24,843 bases of DNA, taken from contig NW_017264861.1 in assembly GCF_000149955.1 (NCBI RefSeq), positions 1-24,843 on the forward strand, given 5' to 3'. The translations under genes and the position numbers were made by a program. Origin of the DNA: Fusarium oxysporum f. sp. lycopersici 4287 (lineage: Eukaryota; Ascomycota; Sordariomycetes; Hypocreales; Nectriaceae). This document shows positions 1 through 9,092 of this stretch, piece by piece (position 1 is the stretch's first letter; the number at the start of each line of letters is the position of its first letter). Under the pieces are notes generated by a model. It was not told where the DNA came from, ran no database searches, and saw nothing but the letters and a program-made list of their open reading frames with translations.

Positions 1-525
1 TCTGATCGTTACATAGCCTGCAGCAAGCTTGCATGCTTCTGCTGCAAATTATACTTCAAATGGCATCCTGGTAGATTTGTGGAGCCCGAATGTCATCAAA
101 AGACATATCTCAACTGGCGTCCTATCGATCTACCTGAGCGCGTGGAGAGCGAGTACTGGCTAGATCAACGCCGTGTTTTGGCAAACCTTAGCAAAGAGCT
201 GAGCAACCTTGTCGAGGAGCAGATTATTGCCCAACAACAACCAACCCCATGGCATCCAGACTCGATAACGAACATCACCGCGGCTATGGGATCTGTCGCA
301 ATTTCTGAAGTTGGAGAAGTGTTTGAGAGCGGTGATGGAGAAAGTGATGGTCAGTTCATTAAAAACCACCGTCACATTGCATCCAAATATATCCTGACGA
401 CTATAGAAGTTACAGATTCCGATTCACTGGCGCATCTCAATGATGATGAGACTGTTGGTAACACTGATAATGAGTCTGCAGAGAGTGACGAGGAATCGGA
501 TGGAGGTGTAGGTTTGGGTTATTGA
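1..525 (+). CDS. C-terminal part of an OTT_1508-like deaminase-family protein (5' end outside window)
   Basis: The frame is open from base 1 to the TGA at 523-525, so this is the 3' part (174 codons) of a gene starting upstream of the window. The GTG at 79 is internal and not a fungal start. The first 25 codons read SDRYIACSKLACFCCKLYF and onward, a cysteine-rich block with a C-x3-C-x-C-C pattern, followed by a HQKTYLNWRP block. I associate these with the C-terminal part of fungal OTT_1508-like nucleic-acid deaminase proteins, where paired cysteines would help bind zinc; that link is from memory. The rest is less conserved-looking and ends in an acidic Asp/Glu/Ser-rich tail (about 30 residues). 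No stop or frameshift is visible in this part. The catalytic His-Glu motif would lie upstream, so activity cannot be judged. Family assignment is moderate; coding status is fairly secure. Confidence 0.55.
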   Translation, partial: SDRYIACSKLACFCCKLYFKWHPGRFVEPECHQKTYLNWRPIDLPERVESEYWLDQRRVLANLSKELSNLVEEQIIAQQQPTPWHPDSITNITAAMGSVAISEVGEVFESGDGESDGQFIKNHRHIASKYILTTIEVTDSDSLAHLNDDETVGNTDNESAESDEESDGGVGLGY

Positions 526-691
526 CTTGATTGGAGAGGGCATCAACCAAAGTGGAGATCATAATCCCTGCCTCGCACTTCAGGTAACCCGATCAGTGAA
601 GGGGTTGTTTACTCAAGGCTGCTAATGATAGATCACTGGACGATTGAGGCATATAGTTATCTTGGTATGCATTTTGAACGAAAGTTTGTAG

Positions 692-883
692 CTAAGACTT
701 CTGCTTTCTGCTTTTCCCCTTGTGCGTTTCTTCGACATGTCTCTTGAGGTGGTCAGGTCTTGTGAAAGTCTCGTGACATTGTAAGCATGGGATGATCTTT
801 TGCGAGTAAAGAATATCGTAATGCCGAATGAAATATTTCCTCCATGAACCTTTGACCTGACAGCCAGGCCAGGGGCTTTCCAT
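692..883 (-). CDS. C2H2 zinc-finger exon, probably the 3' end of a decayed zinc-finger gene
   Basis: The minus strand encodes one well-formed C2H2 finger: C-x2-C-x12-H-x4-H, with Phe and Leu at the usual core positions (CLQCHETFTRPDHLKRH, then VEETH), followed by a basic KGKSRKQKS tail and a stop. A likely second finger just upstream is degraded: it keeps PWPGC and a FIRHYD segment but has Ser where the first Cys is expected and Tyr where a late His might be. Upstream in the same frame is a TAA near 918. It falls inside a plausible 50-bp intron (donor GTAAGC, branch TGCTAATC, acceptor GAAAG) that would join to a frame around 941-1030. Fungal proteins of this kind are usually nuclear DNA-binding regulators, but no target can be inferred. 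The finger is clear; the gene model and its integrity are not. Confidence 0.45.
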   Translation of the reverse strand: MESPWPGCQVKGSWRKYFIRHYDILYSQKIIPCLQCHETFTRPDHLKRHVEETHKGKSRKQKS

Positions 884-1246
884 GCGTTCGAAGATGGTTA
901 CTTTCAGCCTTGATTAGCAAGAGCAAACTCGGAAACTTGCCGTGGCTTACTTCCTCTCACGGTTTTTGTCAAAGGTCTATTGATAGTCCGCATTATTGCA
1001 AAGGAACTTTCCATTCTCGATAAAGTCATTCTTTTTCAATCGGGTAACAGGATACTCTTTAAACTTCTGAGCATCCGTCGTCCCTAAGCTTAGACCCTCT
1101 CTCGCGGATATATTGTTAGGAGAATGGTGGGGATCAGACACAGTACTGCAAAATGAGTGTGTTTTTGTAGCTCTACTTTCAACAAACGGCGGACAAGATG
1201 TATCGGGGACAGGATCGCTTGTCTGGTTATACTCGGGACTTCCGCT

Positions 1247-1573
1247 CTACAGAGTGAAGTCGAGATCCAGTAAACCAGAAGGCAACCTATCTCCTGGATA
1301 TATCTCACGCTGGGTTTCAGGAAAGTAAAGCAGTGCATACGAAGAAGCTGTAATAGCAAAGGGACACGGATAAGGGTGATTGAAATGCAAATCCCCTTCT
1401 ACCGTTGGTGGTGAGAAATCAATACTCGAAAGGTGATTGTTGGCCTGGGGCATAGAGTCCATGCCCAAGCCAAACATATCTGGTTGATCCATGAAAGAAG
1501 AAAGAGGAGCATCTTCCGGTGTCGAGTGTTCCAGGTTAACCCATTGATTCATATCATGATAAGGTAGCACCAT
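1247..1573 (-). other. Possible N-terminal exon of the C2H2 gene
   Basis: This 108-codon minus-strand frame begins at an ATG and is open further upstream to a TAA near 1610. The translation is rich in Pro, Ser, Asp and Met, with a stretch like FMDQPDMFGLGMDSMPQ, typical of a low-complexity acidic N-terminus in fungal transcription factors. It lies upstream of the zinc-finger exon at 692-883 on the same strand. The region between contains CTAAC-like branch sequences, but no set of introns gave me a continuous frame. It may be the 5' exon of the same decayed gene or an unrelated frame. Family cannot be assigned from the sequence. Confidence 0.25.
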
Positions 1574-1830
1574 GGATGGGTCCGGGAATTGTGCCGGCGA
1601 GACTACAATTTAAGTACAGCAAAAAGCAGAACGTGGACCCTTGTAAGCTGGAGAAGAGTCTTTTTTTGGACGCGGAAGGACTGGAAATATCGGTAGCAGG
1701 GTTGAGCTTGGAGGACCTTAGTTTGGAGCCTACTCTGCCAGGCGACTACCAAGCCCGGCACAGATCAGGTGAAGCATAGATACAGGAGGTCATCGCGTTC
1801 ACCGCCTTAACTGCCTAGTAGCTAATGATT

Positions 1831-1855
1831 AAACCAACTCTAGTAGAGTTGGTTT
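1831..1855. repeat. Perfect 12-bp inverted repeat with 1-nt spacer
   Basis: AAACCAACTCTA is followed by a single G and then its exact reverse complement TAGAGTTGGTTT. Such a near-perfect palindrome could be a joined pair of small terminal inverted repeats, or a chance hairpin. No target-site duplication is obvious. Confidence 0.7.
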
Positions 1856-2093
1856 TATTCTCTCACTTTGAACACAGTAGGGTTGATTATTCGTCGGGTG
1901 TAGAGTTAGATTTACATTATTTCATGTATAGGAAGATTGGTGCTGATCAGAACAGACGTTTCCTATCCTATCCTATCCTAGTCAAGGATTTATGACAGGA
2001 ACGTGCCTGAATTCAGTGGAAAACTCATACTAAATACAGCCATGCTAATAAAAATAGGGATTTGAACCTACTGCCTAACTAAGAATTACCATC

Positions 2094-2112
2094 AGAAACG
2101 CACCGCGTTTCT
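2094..2112. repeat. 8-bp stem hairpin
   Basis: AGAAACGC is followed by ACC and then GCGTTTCT, a perfect 8-bp stem with a 3-nt loop. No function is evident; it lies in the same gene-free stretch as the hairpin at 1831-1855. Confidence 0.6.
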
Positions 2113-2936
2113 TGTTTTTGACTTTTGACCAATCACCGTCTAGCATGTTCGCCCCATGTTTCTGCCTATGGAAACGCTATGCGTCTCTGGTGATAATTCT
2201 AGAGTAGGGATGCAAATGATTACAATGGTAAGAGTCACAGCGCCAGTAATACCCCCGATAGTTAGGCCTCCGCCGTCTTTGTCAGATTCGGCCTCTGCAA
2301 CCTTCATGCAGGCAACAGGCCATTTTGGAAAGAAAGTTTGGTTTAGAATTGCCCCCTTGGAAAATTTCCCTCATAGAATGAAACAGAATTATGTTTCCTT
2401 GCGGGATATTTCGGGTTATAAGACCTGCAGAGCCATGCATCTTGGGTCTCGGCTTGATGGGAATTCCCTTCGCTCTGAATCATAAAGTGGGCCCGACCTA
2501 GACAATCCTTTGTCATGTAGAACGCATCTAGGCCTTTGAAGCTGGAGAGACCGCTAATTGGGCGTTAATATAGGTCGTGTTGGTGGTGTGGTGGTGGTAG
2601 TGGTGACATACGCGTAAGTGTTGGTTGGTTATCGGACGTATTTTTCAATCGACATCGTGGCTTCCAGTGACCCCACGAGTATTGGCCACAGTAATCTCCT
2701 GAAAGCTTAAAAATTTAGCTTCGAAGACCCGTGGAGGAAATCCTTTGAGAGTGGACTGACAGAATTTTGACAGACTGATATAAACTGGGGCCTTAACGCG
2801 GGCGTTGCCAAGTATCCAATCAAAACGGGTTGGATCTTTTGCCCCAAAGCCACAGATGCGGGGTTTGGAACGTAGTTCTCCAATAAAGAACAGCCGAAAT
2901 CATCTCGAGTATATGGAGGGAGAAGAAAGTATCTGA

Positions 2937-2944
2937 CATATAAG
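2937..2944 (+). promoter_or_regulatory. TATA-like element of the RGS gene
   Basis: CATATAAG lies about 70 bp upstream of the ATG at 3014, a reasonable place for a TATA-like element in a filamentous fungus. The call rests on sequence and spacing only. Confidence 0.35.
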
Positions 2945-3013
2945 AAGGGTAAGGCTTGAGGCTCCAAAGGACTAGATCACAAACTGTTCCTTATCCCAAA
3001 GACACATTTTATC

Positions 3014-3754
3014 ATGGCGTTATTACCTGAGACTTTGTCTAATTTAAATTCGGACCCTTCGAGATTGAATGATTTCATAGCCTACCTTTCAAGAAATCAC
3101 TGCCTAGAAAACCTTCAATTCATCCAAGATGCATCGAGATACCGGGCTTGTTACGCAGAGATAGTCGAGGATAAAAAAGTCCCTTGGGAATATCTAAGAC
3201 GTCATTACGATTATCTGCAGGAACTATGGGAAGACCTTCTGGGCACGTATGTCCTTCCTAACGGAGATCGTGAGGTCAACCTGCCCTCTGAAGTTAGGGC
3301 TCGACTTCTTGGGCTACGTTCTTCTGCATTGCCCCCACATCCATCGGAGTTGGATGATGTCGTCCAAATAGTCCTTGAGCTCATGGAGTACTCGATCCTA
3401 CCTGGGTTCCTGAAGTCTTATGAGACGCTGAATCAATCGAGAGGTGGAGTGGTTGGTGGCTGGAGGGGACTTTCAACGCCCACATCAGAAGGGGACCACG
3501 AGGACTCTGTGCCGCGGGATTCCGGTTCAAAAGAGGAAAGTGAGGCCACTCATTGTACACGCCGCCGCTTCCTAGTAGACGCCATCGCATCACCCCGCAG
3601 CCATCTACTGCGGCCTCTAGGAGGGTTACTCGACGATTCTGTCTGCGGTATCAGGGGTATGAGATGGTTGAAGAAGTCGCTAGGGAAATATGGAACAGCA
3701 GACACTGAGATTGATACTAAAGATAAGGAGGTCAGCGCAAAGCTTCTGGAATAA
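3014..3754 (+). CDS. RGS-domain protein (regulator of G-protein signalling), short single-exon form
   Basis: The gene encodes 246 aa with no intron. Residues about 18-136 match the fungal RGS domain: FIAYLSRNHCLENLQFIQDA (helices at the start of the domain), then the conserved segment with VLPNGDREVNLPSEVRARLL, the PPHPSELDDVVQIVLELM block, and LPGFLKSY at the end. RGS domains speed GTP hydrolysis by G-alpha subunits, ending heterotrimeric G-protein signals that control growth, sporulation and virulence in fungi. The remaining C-terminal ~110 residues are Ser/Gly/charged and look disordered. No transmembrane segment, DEP or PX domain is seen, so this is the short, RGS-only type. The frame is uninterrupted and the start ATG is preceded by a TATA-like element. 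It stands alone among relics, so it may be an accessory paralogue rather than the core gene. Domain identity is secure; the specific G-alpha partner is unknown. Confidence 0.9.
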   Translation: MALLPETLSNLNSDPSRLNDFIAYLSRNHCLENLQFIQDASRYRACYAEIVEDKKVPWEYLRRHYDYLQELWEDLLGTYVLPNGDREVNLPSEVRARLLGLRSSALPPHPSELDDVVQIVLELMEYSILPGFLKSYETLNQSRGGVVGGWRGLSTPTSEGDHEDSVPRDSGSKEESEATHCTRRRFLVDAIASPRSHLLRPLGGLLDDSVCGIRGMRWLKKSLGKYGTADTEIDTKDKEVSAKLLE

Positions 3755-4367
3755 AGTCGTCGGTGATGGCCATAGCGGAGTATTCGCATCCCAGCAAATT
3801 AGGACATTAGAGGAATTCGCCAATACAATAGCATAATTGAATGATTATTAGAATTCAGTTTGGAACTCATTGGCTTCAAGTTTTTTTTACGCAGAAGTAT
3901 TAATTCCAAGACTCTCAGAGGTTAGAAGCTGATATATAAAAGTTTAATAGAGCTTGGAGCAACGTTATGGTGTAAGCAAGCTGACTATGTTATACTAAGT
4001 GGCAAGTGGACACTGCACCCCTCTCAGGCTCGGCCGTTTAAATAATAACCGACAGTAAAAGCTTAGCAAATAGAGTATTCCTGAGATAGTTTATCCTAAG
4101 TTGGTATTTAGAATTATCTTTGGTAACCAGGTGACACTTCTATAACTCCGAATTAAGAAAGAGAAGATTAATACCCTCTATCTGCGCAATTCAAGTAGCA
4201 GTTGCAGTACTAATAGATAGGAATAATGCAAGGTCTAGTTAAACGGTACGGATTTAGGCGTTAGGTGCCTGTCGTTAGATATCGGTAATAGCGACATTAG
4301 CGTTATCTACGTTTTACCGATAGGAATGTTTATAAGGAAGAAAGCAAAGCCAAATAACAAGTTATTT
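3755..4367. other. AT-rich intergenic DNA, probable repeat relics
   Basis: No gene is supported here. The stretch is AT-rich. At 4279-4322 a short inverted repeat (TATCGGTAA and TTACCGATA) flanks GC-richer sequence. At 4198-4215 an 18-mer recurs with one mismatch at 19839-19856. These hints suggest old transposon or repeat debris replaced the 3' part of the adjacent dehydrogenase gene. Confidence 0.4.
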
Positions 4368-4469
4368 ACTTCCAATTCCACTGTCGCCTCCTGCGATGAG
4401 AATGGTTTTGCCTTGTAGGGACGGTGTGCTCTTTTCAAGGTCGAATGTTGCAGAATTGGTGCCGGTCAT
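4368..4469 (-). pseudogene. Orphan 5' exon of a short-chain dehydrogenase/reductase (SDR)
   Basis: From the ATG at 4467-4469 the minus strand reads MTGTNSATFDLEKSTPSLQG and continues KTILIAGGDSGIG. This is the first beta strand and glycine-rich NAD(P)-binding turn (usual form TGGxxGIG; here AGGDSGIG) of the classical SDR Rossmann fold. After GIG the frame runs SK and stops at TAA. A GTAAAT immediately after GGA could be a donor, but nothing in the next several hundred bases downstream on this strand resembles the rest of an SDR (no YxxxK motif, no NAG motif). The gene is therefore a 5' fragment of about 34 codons; an intact SDR is about 250-300 aa. The missing part appears replaced by AT-rich repeat-like DNA. 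The open frame extends a few codons upstream of the ATG, so the start is a guess from family pattern. Confidence 0.6.
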
Positions 4470-4537
4470 GTTGCCCAGGAACAGCACGGCTTGAAAGTAT
4501 TTTAAAGATGTCAACTTAACATGAACTAAGGAGATAT

Positions 4538-4822
4538 TTATCTAGGATAACAGACTTTTAGAGGCTCGCAAGTTACCATATTGGAATTTTCAAGAAACAA
4601 ACGAGTGTGTATGTATATACTAGTCATGCCTTTTATTTTAGGTAATCCTCGGAATTGTCTATGAATCTGGCTAGTCAACGTGGACCTCTCGCTGGACAAT
4701 ATGTCATTCGTCGGGATACGTCTTGCCTCATTTTCCTCCTCTTGAATCGCAAAGAGAAATGTCCTGATGTCTGTCTGCTTTCGCAAAGCCTTCTTGAAGT
4801 AGGGCGCGCGGTTTGCATCAGC
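4538..4822 (-). other. Unidentified coding-like frame
   Basis: The minus strand is open from just after a TAA at 4823-4825 down to about 4538. Its first ~50 codons read ANRAPYFKKALRKQTDIRTF and onward, with a balanced, charged composition and amphipathic look that resembles real protein more than the surrounding DNA. An acceptor-like TAAG precedes it, so it could be an internal exon. I do not recognise a family. Towards 4600 the composition becomes random. It may be another gene relic beside the dehydrogenase fragment. Confidence 0.2.
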
Positions 4823-7393
4823 TTATGGGCAGGATCAACTCTAAATAACACTTCTCAAAACACATTTCAGGCAGCATACCAACTGCCTACACAATTGTCC
4901 AAGGTAGGCTTTTCAGCTTATCGTCTGTTCAAATTACATGCAGACAATATAACTCTAAATACATTCCCAAAGGTATAAGAAGCTGCCTCCAGTCCACCCC
5001 CCCTCGTCATGGAGCCAACTAAAAACTAAAAACCATTCAAAATCGACCTCGTTTCCTTACAAGATGGAGACACGCAAACCAGCAAGAACACTCCTTGGAG
5101 AAGGCAGTCAGGGATCTGGTTGCTCACATAATTTGGCAAGGTTAATGGTGGGCGCCATTCCCATCGAGTCGTTGACATCAAGAATCTAGCCACAGATTCC
5201 TCGATAGCCGGCTTGTTCATCGACCGTAGCTTGCAGTGAGGACTCATGAGCTGTATGTAAAATGGCCCAGCTTAGTACACCAAGGCCTGGAACCGACTGC
5301 ATGGAGACTCTTTGGTGCGTGTTTTATTTGGGGTACCTATGACTCCATTGCCCCGTGGTGGTCTGGCGATATGTCGTTAATAAAGACCATAGTTTTGTGA
5401 GGCTCTTGCTATCTCTGACGTAAAATCTAGCGAATCGCCGGTACAGTTCAGTGCTTGAAATGTTATAGTCGACGAACAGTTTGCAGTCAGAACTACCACT
5501 ATCAAAAGTGAGCCCGAGCAGCGCAATAATGTGATCTCGAGAGTTGAACAGTTGAATAGCAAGGTTTCATTCAAAAGATAGCAGAAGCTGTGTCATGGCG
5601 GAGCAACTCGCTCAGCTCCTGTGGCAGCACACTGCCCACCATCACGTTAAGCCAAGTTCAGGTAGTTACTAGAGGAAAGGATAACGATAAATCTCTAAGA
5701 GTATATTCGTGGCCAAAGCTTCCACTGTGATTACGTATCGAATCTACCATTAAGAGATGTGACACTTCACACCGCTCAGCACTACGCCCTACACAATCTA
5801 CTAACAATAAACCCAACACGGCTTGGCTTGTCTACAAGTGGGAACTAACTCGTCACAGATTAGCATTCTCCTCCCATATTAAAGCCTCACTTGGTAGCCC
5901 CTTTTTATTGGTCGAGGTCCTTTCAGTTGACGGTTGCGGAGACTTATGCCAGGCAAAGGGATAGTTGACTCTAGTTTTCCGTTTTCAAGCTGCATGCTTG
6001 GCTAATTGTTGCTGTCAAACTACATGCTGTAGTGTATCATGATGTTTCCCTTGATATGTGGTTCTAGACCTTCAGCCATGCTTTTTTAGCGTAGATATGA
6101 ACTCAAACGTCGGTCAGGACTGGTTAGATTGTCTGAAAAGGTGGAGCTATGTGGCTTTGGGTGACAGACAAGTGATTCAATTCGGTGGGTCAGTTACGAT
6201 AGAATGTTACCCCATTACCGGCGGATTTGCTCCGATGGACCCTAGTACCACATCTATGGCGGTCTAGAACCTCACCATCCTATCAGAGCACCTCGGATAT
6301 TTCCTGTGAACATCCCAGCAATGTCGAACTGCCCGTGAAATTTCTAGTTGCCCCTCGCTACCGCTGCTGACGCTTATTAATAGTAATTATCCCCTAATAT
6401 TTCTTTTGGATTTATGCTCCTGTAAAGTGGATCGCTCCACTCCAGGGGCCCTGGCTCTGGGATTACCGTCGGCTTTAACTCCACAATCCCATCAATCGAT
6501 GTCTCGTACCACCCAGTCTCTGCTTCTGGCGATGATCGGCATTTCTCCTGGTCCTCACATCTTTTTCCGTGCTCATACGTTTTGCAAAGCACTGCGCACG
6601 ATACTCCAATCAAATCGTCACGGCGGTTGTTATCATTAATTGTCCCCATACGACTATTCATGCCGAACGTCTGGTTAGATTAACGCTTCAGCTGTTTATC
6701 GTAGCAGTCTCAGTGTCCTTCGTCTGGGGCGGACCATTGGCTTTGCGCATTGCAAAAAGATGTTCTAGGCGACGCTCTTCGCCTTCCCTCTTCAAAGTCG
6801 TTGATTGCTAAATCAGACGAGTTCTTGAGCAATCTCCGCGGTTAAATATATCTCTGACTCGATCATCCTTCTGCAACTCGAGCTCTCCATTTCCATCACT
6901 GGCACGCTAGGCTTGCTTGGATGATACACTGACTGTCTATTACCTTTTCAATAACCAAACTTCATCCAGAAACCGCAAATTCATCCCATGACCTTTTTTA
7001 TTACAAATTTCCAGATAGTTCGTTAGCCTAGTCGCAGAAGACTCTATGTTAATGATAATCGCCTTAACGAAACAGGTTGCATAATCTGGAAATCTATCTT
7101 TGACTCGCTATTGTCGGCTTTGGCTCCATTGTGTTTTGGTAAGTATCTCAAAATCTACCGGTACTCTCCTCCAAAGCCAGCATAACACACTGCAGCGCTT
7201 CCTTCTCCTTATACACCATCAACGGTCTTAATCAACCGAGCAACGACCAGCCACTACCTAATCATGACACTCTTTGCGATCCTTTTCCATAATGTAGCCT
7301 GACAACGGGTATTCTCGGAACTTTTTGCGATATCGACAATTAAGTAGTACTATTAGGGTCTTGCTCCAGGTTCCATAAGCTTACGGGGCTAAG
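4823..7393. other. Gene-poor stretch upstream of the frq relic
   Basis: I see no supported gene in these 2.5 kb. Several short open frames exist (for example 6058-6267 plus and 6377-6661 minus), but none has a recognisable domain or intron pattern. A minus-strand frame near 5050-5190 has fungal-looking codon use (it includes NDSMGMAPTINLAKLCEQPD) but is broken by a TGA. The part nearest 7394 may be former promoter and 5' leader of the frq copy; a GTAAGT at about 7139 could mark a leader intron, which is speculative. Confidence 0.4.
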
Positions 7394-8757
7394 ATGCCTT
7401 CAAATCAAAGAAGTTCATGTAGAAACCCGCCATCACCAACCGATCATTTTCCCCATCTCAATTCCTTCAGCGGCAGTCATGAGATGGGGCCAAGCGACTC
7501 ACCAGAGTGGCATAACCACTCGAGCAATAACGCGACTTCCAACAAGGCCATAGACGGTATGCACTACTTTTAGCGGACCCTCGGTGGTTTAGAAGAAAAC
7601 TGATGCAAAGCTATAGTTGATGTACACTGTTACTTGAAAGAATCTGATTTGAGGAATACGGAGAAGCCATACTTGTATACTTAATGTCAGGTCGCCCCTC
7701 CTTTGCCCATCACGGCGTATGTCAGTAGCGCTGATGACTATCGGAGCGTCACCGACGACCTAACACTTGAGATTCAACAGTCTAGGAAGGAAATCAAACG
7801 TTACAAGCAACCGGGTCCGGCTATGCTCCATAAAGACAAGCTATTTGAGATCAAGGTTCATGGGCTGCCCCAGAAGAAACAGAGAGAACTCGAGGCCACA
7901 CTGAGAGACTTTATCACTGATCTTGATAGCCACGCCGAGGTGTCATCACCGCGGAAATGTAGAAAGACATCCTCCCTCAATCGCGATCACGCATACTCCA
8001 AATCTGGTATTCAGTGCAATTATGCTCCTTCTTCTCTAGGTTCCAACCTCCAGCCAGCTGACTCTACTTACGCCTCCATGTCGGCCGGTGCCGAGTCTTC
8101 AAGCATGCCTTCTAATATCTCCATCTTGACTTCAAGCAAAACTTCAAAGGATACGGTTAAGGGTTACCTCAGAGATGTTCCTGATGGCCTGTACCGATAA
8201 TGCGTAATCATGACAGACAAGGAGCGGAAGAGTCTCGCTGTTCGTCGCCTCGAGCAGTTCGTTACAGGCAGAAGTGAGGGTGCCAATATCTCGGAAACAC
8301 CGCCTATGCGGCCGGGTGGTAGCTTCATCTTGGCGCGGGCCGTATTGGATGCACAGGTGCGGACCCATCACCCATCCACGAAGCAACTACTCATGGAAAT
8401 AAGCCTATCCGGGAAGCAAGAATCCTCCGTCTAGACCATCAATCTCGCCCGTGGGGAAATCAGTGTCATTCAAGTGACCCTGGGGCGGCTGCTGATTGTA
8501 ATAAGGACAACATGGGGACTGAGTGCGATGATAGTGGCTTGGCCTCTGATAGCAAGCCGTCCTCCCCAGCCCTTTCTCTGCCAAAACAGCGACCCAAACG
8601 GGCATGTGATTTGGATCCCGATCGTGCTCAGAGTCCGTCTGAGAATCTGAACTACATCCGACATTTGGACCTACTGCCGCCCGAGTTATTGTCTAGACAG
8701 CAGAGTAACCAGGACAACCAATTAGAGGCTGCAGGCACCAGTCGCATAGAACTCTAG
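7394..8757 (+). pseudogene. frq: Broken, C-terminally truncated paralogue of the circadian clock gene frequency
   Basis: One frame from the ATG at 7394 carries FREQUENCY (FRQ) hallmarks: SSADDYRSVTDDLTLEI and SRKEIKRYK (the coiled coil used for FRQ dimerisation), then KLFEIKVHGLPQKKQRELEA and TLRDF, a basic PRKCRKT resembling a nuclear signal, YLRDVPDGLYR, and MTDKERKSLAVRRLEQFVTG. After a frameshift, a second frame adds REARILRLD, DLDPDRAQSPSENLNYIRHL and DLLPPELLS. FRQ is the negative element of the fungal clock; it binds FRH and casein kinase 1 and inhibits the White Collar complex. This copy cannot make it: in-frame stops lie at 7571, 7601, 7682 and 8198, a net -1 shift lies between about 8346 and 8401, and everything after the equivalent of roughly residue 450 of ~990 is gone (FRH-binding and PEST regions). 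The 7394-7560 segment is less certain, supported mainly by SPEWHNHSSNNATSNKAID. Some stops could lie in introns, but no in-frame splice was found. Confidence 0.82.
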
Positions 8758-9092
8758 CGCAAAGCGCATATCCTCCTCGCTCCATTCGTGCATTTTGAAT
8801 CAATTGACGTTATCAGAATTTTAATGTCTTCGCAATTGCGCGAGAAATCGCGAAGTGATGATGTCGTGTATAGGTGGTTGGGGGTGAAGAAGTTGTGACC
8901 GGTTTTGGGGTGACCAACGTTACAACACGAAGATTCTGATGAAGATAAAAGCTGTTATGCCGTGTTATCTAAGCAAGAAGATACCTATTGAGCTTTTGGA
9001 AGATCATGAACTCTCATTGTGCTCTCGAAAACCTAATCCTTAGTTAGCCCCTGGATAAGCCCATCGGTGACCTATGCTCAAGGCAAATCGGC
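8758..9092. other. Intergenic stretch at the frq truncation
   Basis: No gene is seen. FRQ-like sequence ends abruptly near 8757. The stretch holds a nested palindrome at 8828-8855 (CTTCGC paired with GCGAAG, enclosing CGCAATTGCG), which could mark a rearrangement or old element end. Confidence 0.4.

Larger units (their letters stand above)
1790..2936. other. Intergenic stretch without a convincing gene
   Basis: No supported gene lies between the zinc-finger region and the RGS promoter. The stretch contains two hairpins (1831-1855 and 2094-2112), a four-unit TCCTA repeat near 1966-1980, and a GGT-rich run at about 2578-2605. The open frame at 2156-2485 has no recognisable domain and is listed among the rejected items. 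Confidence 0.5.

Noticed and set aside
2156..2485. Open frame of 109 codons on the plus strand
   Set aside because: No recognisable domain, a composition near random, and no intron or start context; likely chance.
2707..2967. 86-codon minus-strand frame before the RGS gene
   Set aside because: It overlaps the expected promoter of the RGS gene and has no domain or protein-like pattern.
6377..6661. 94-codon minus-strand frame with some protein-like stretches
   Set aside because: Overlapping plus-strand frames are equally open, and no family or intron structure supports it.
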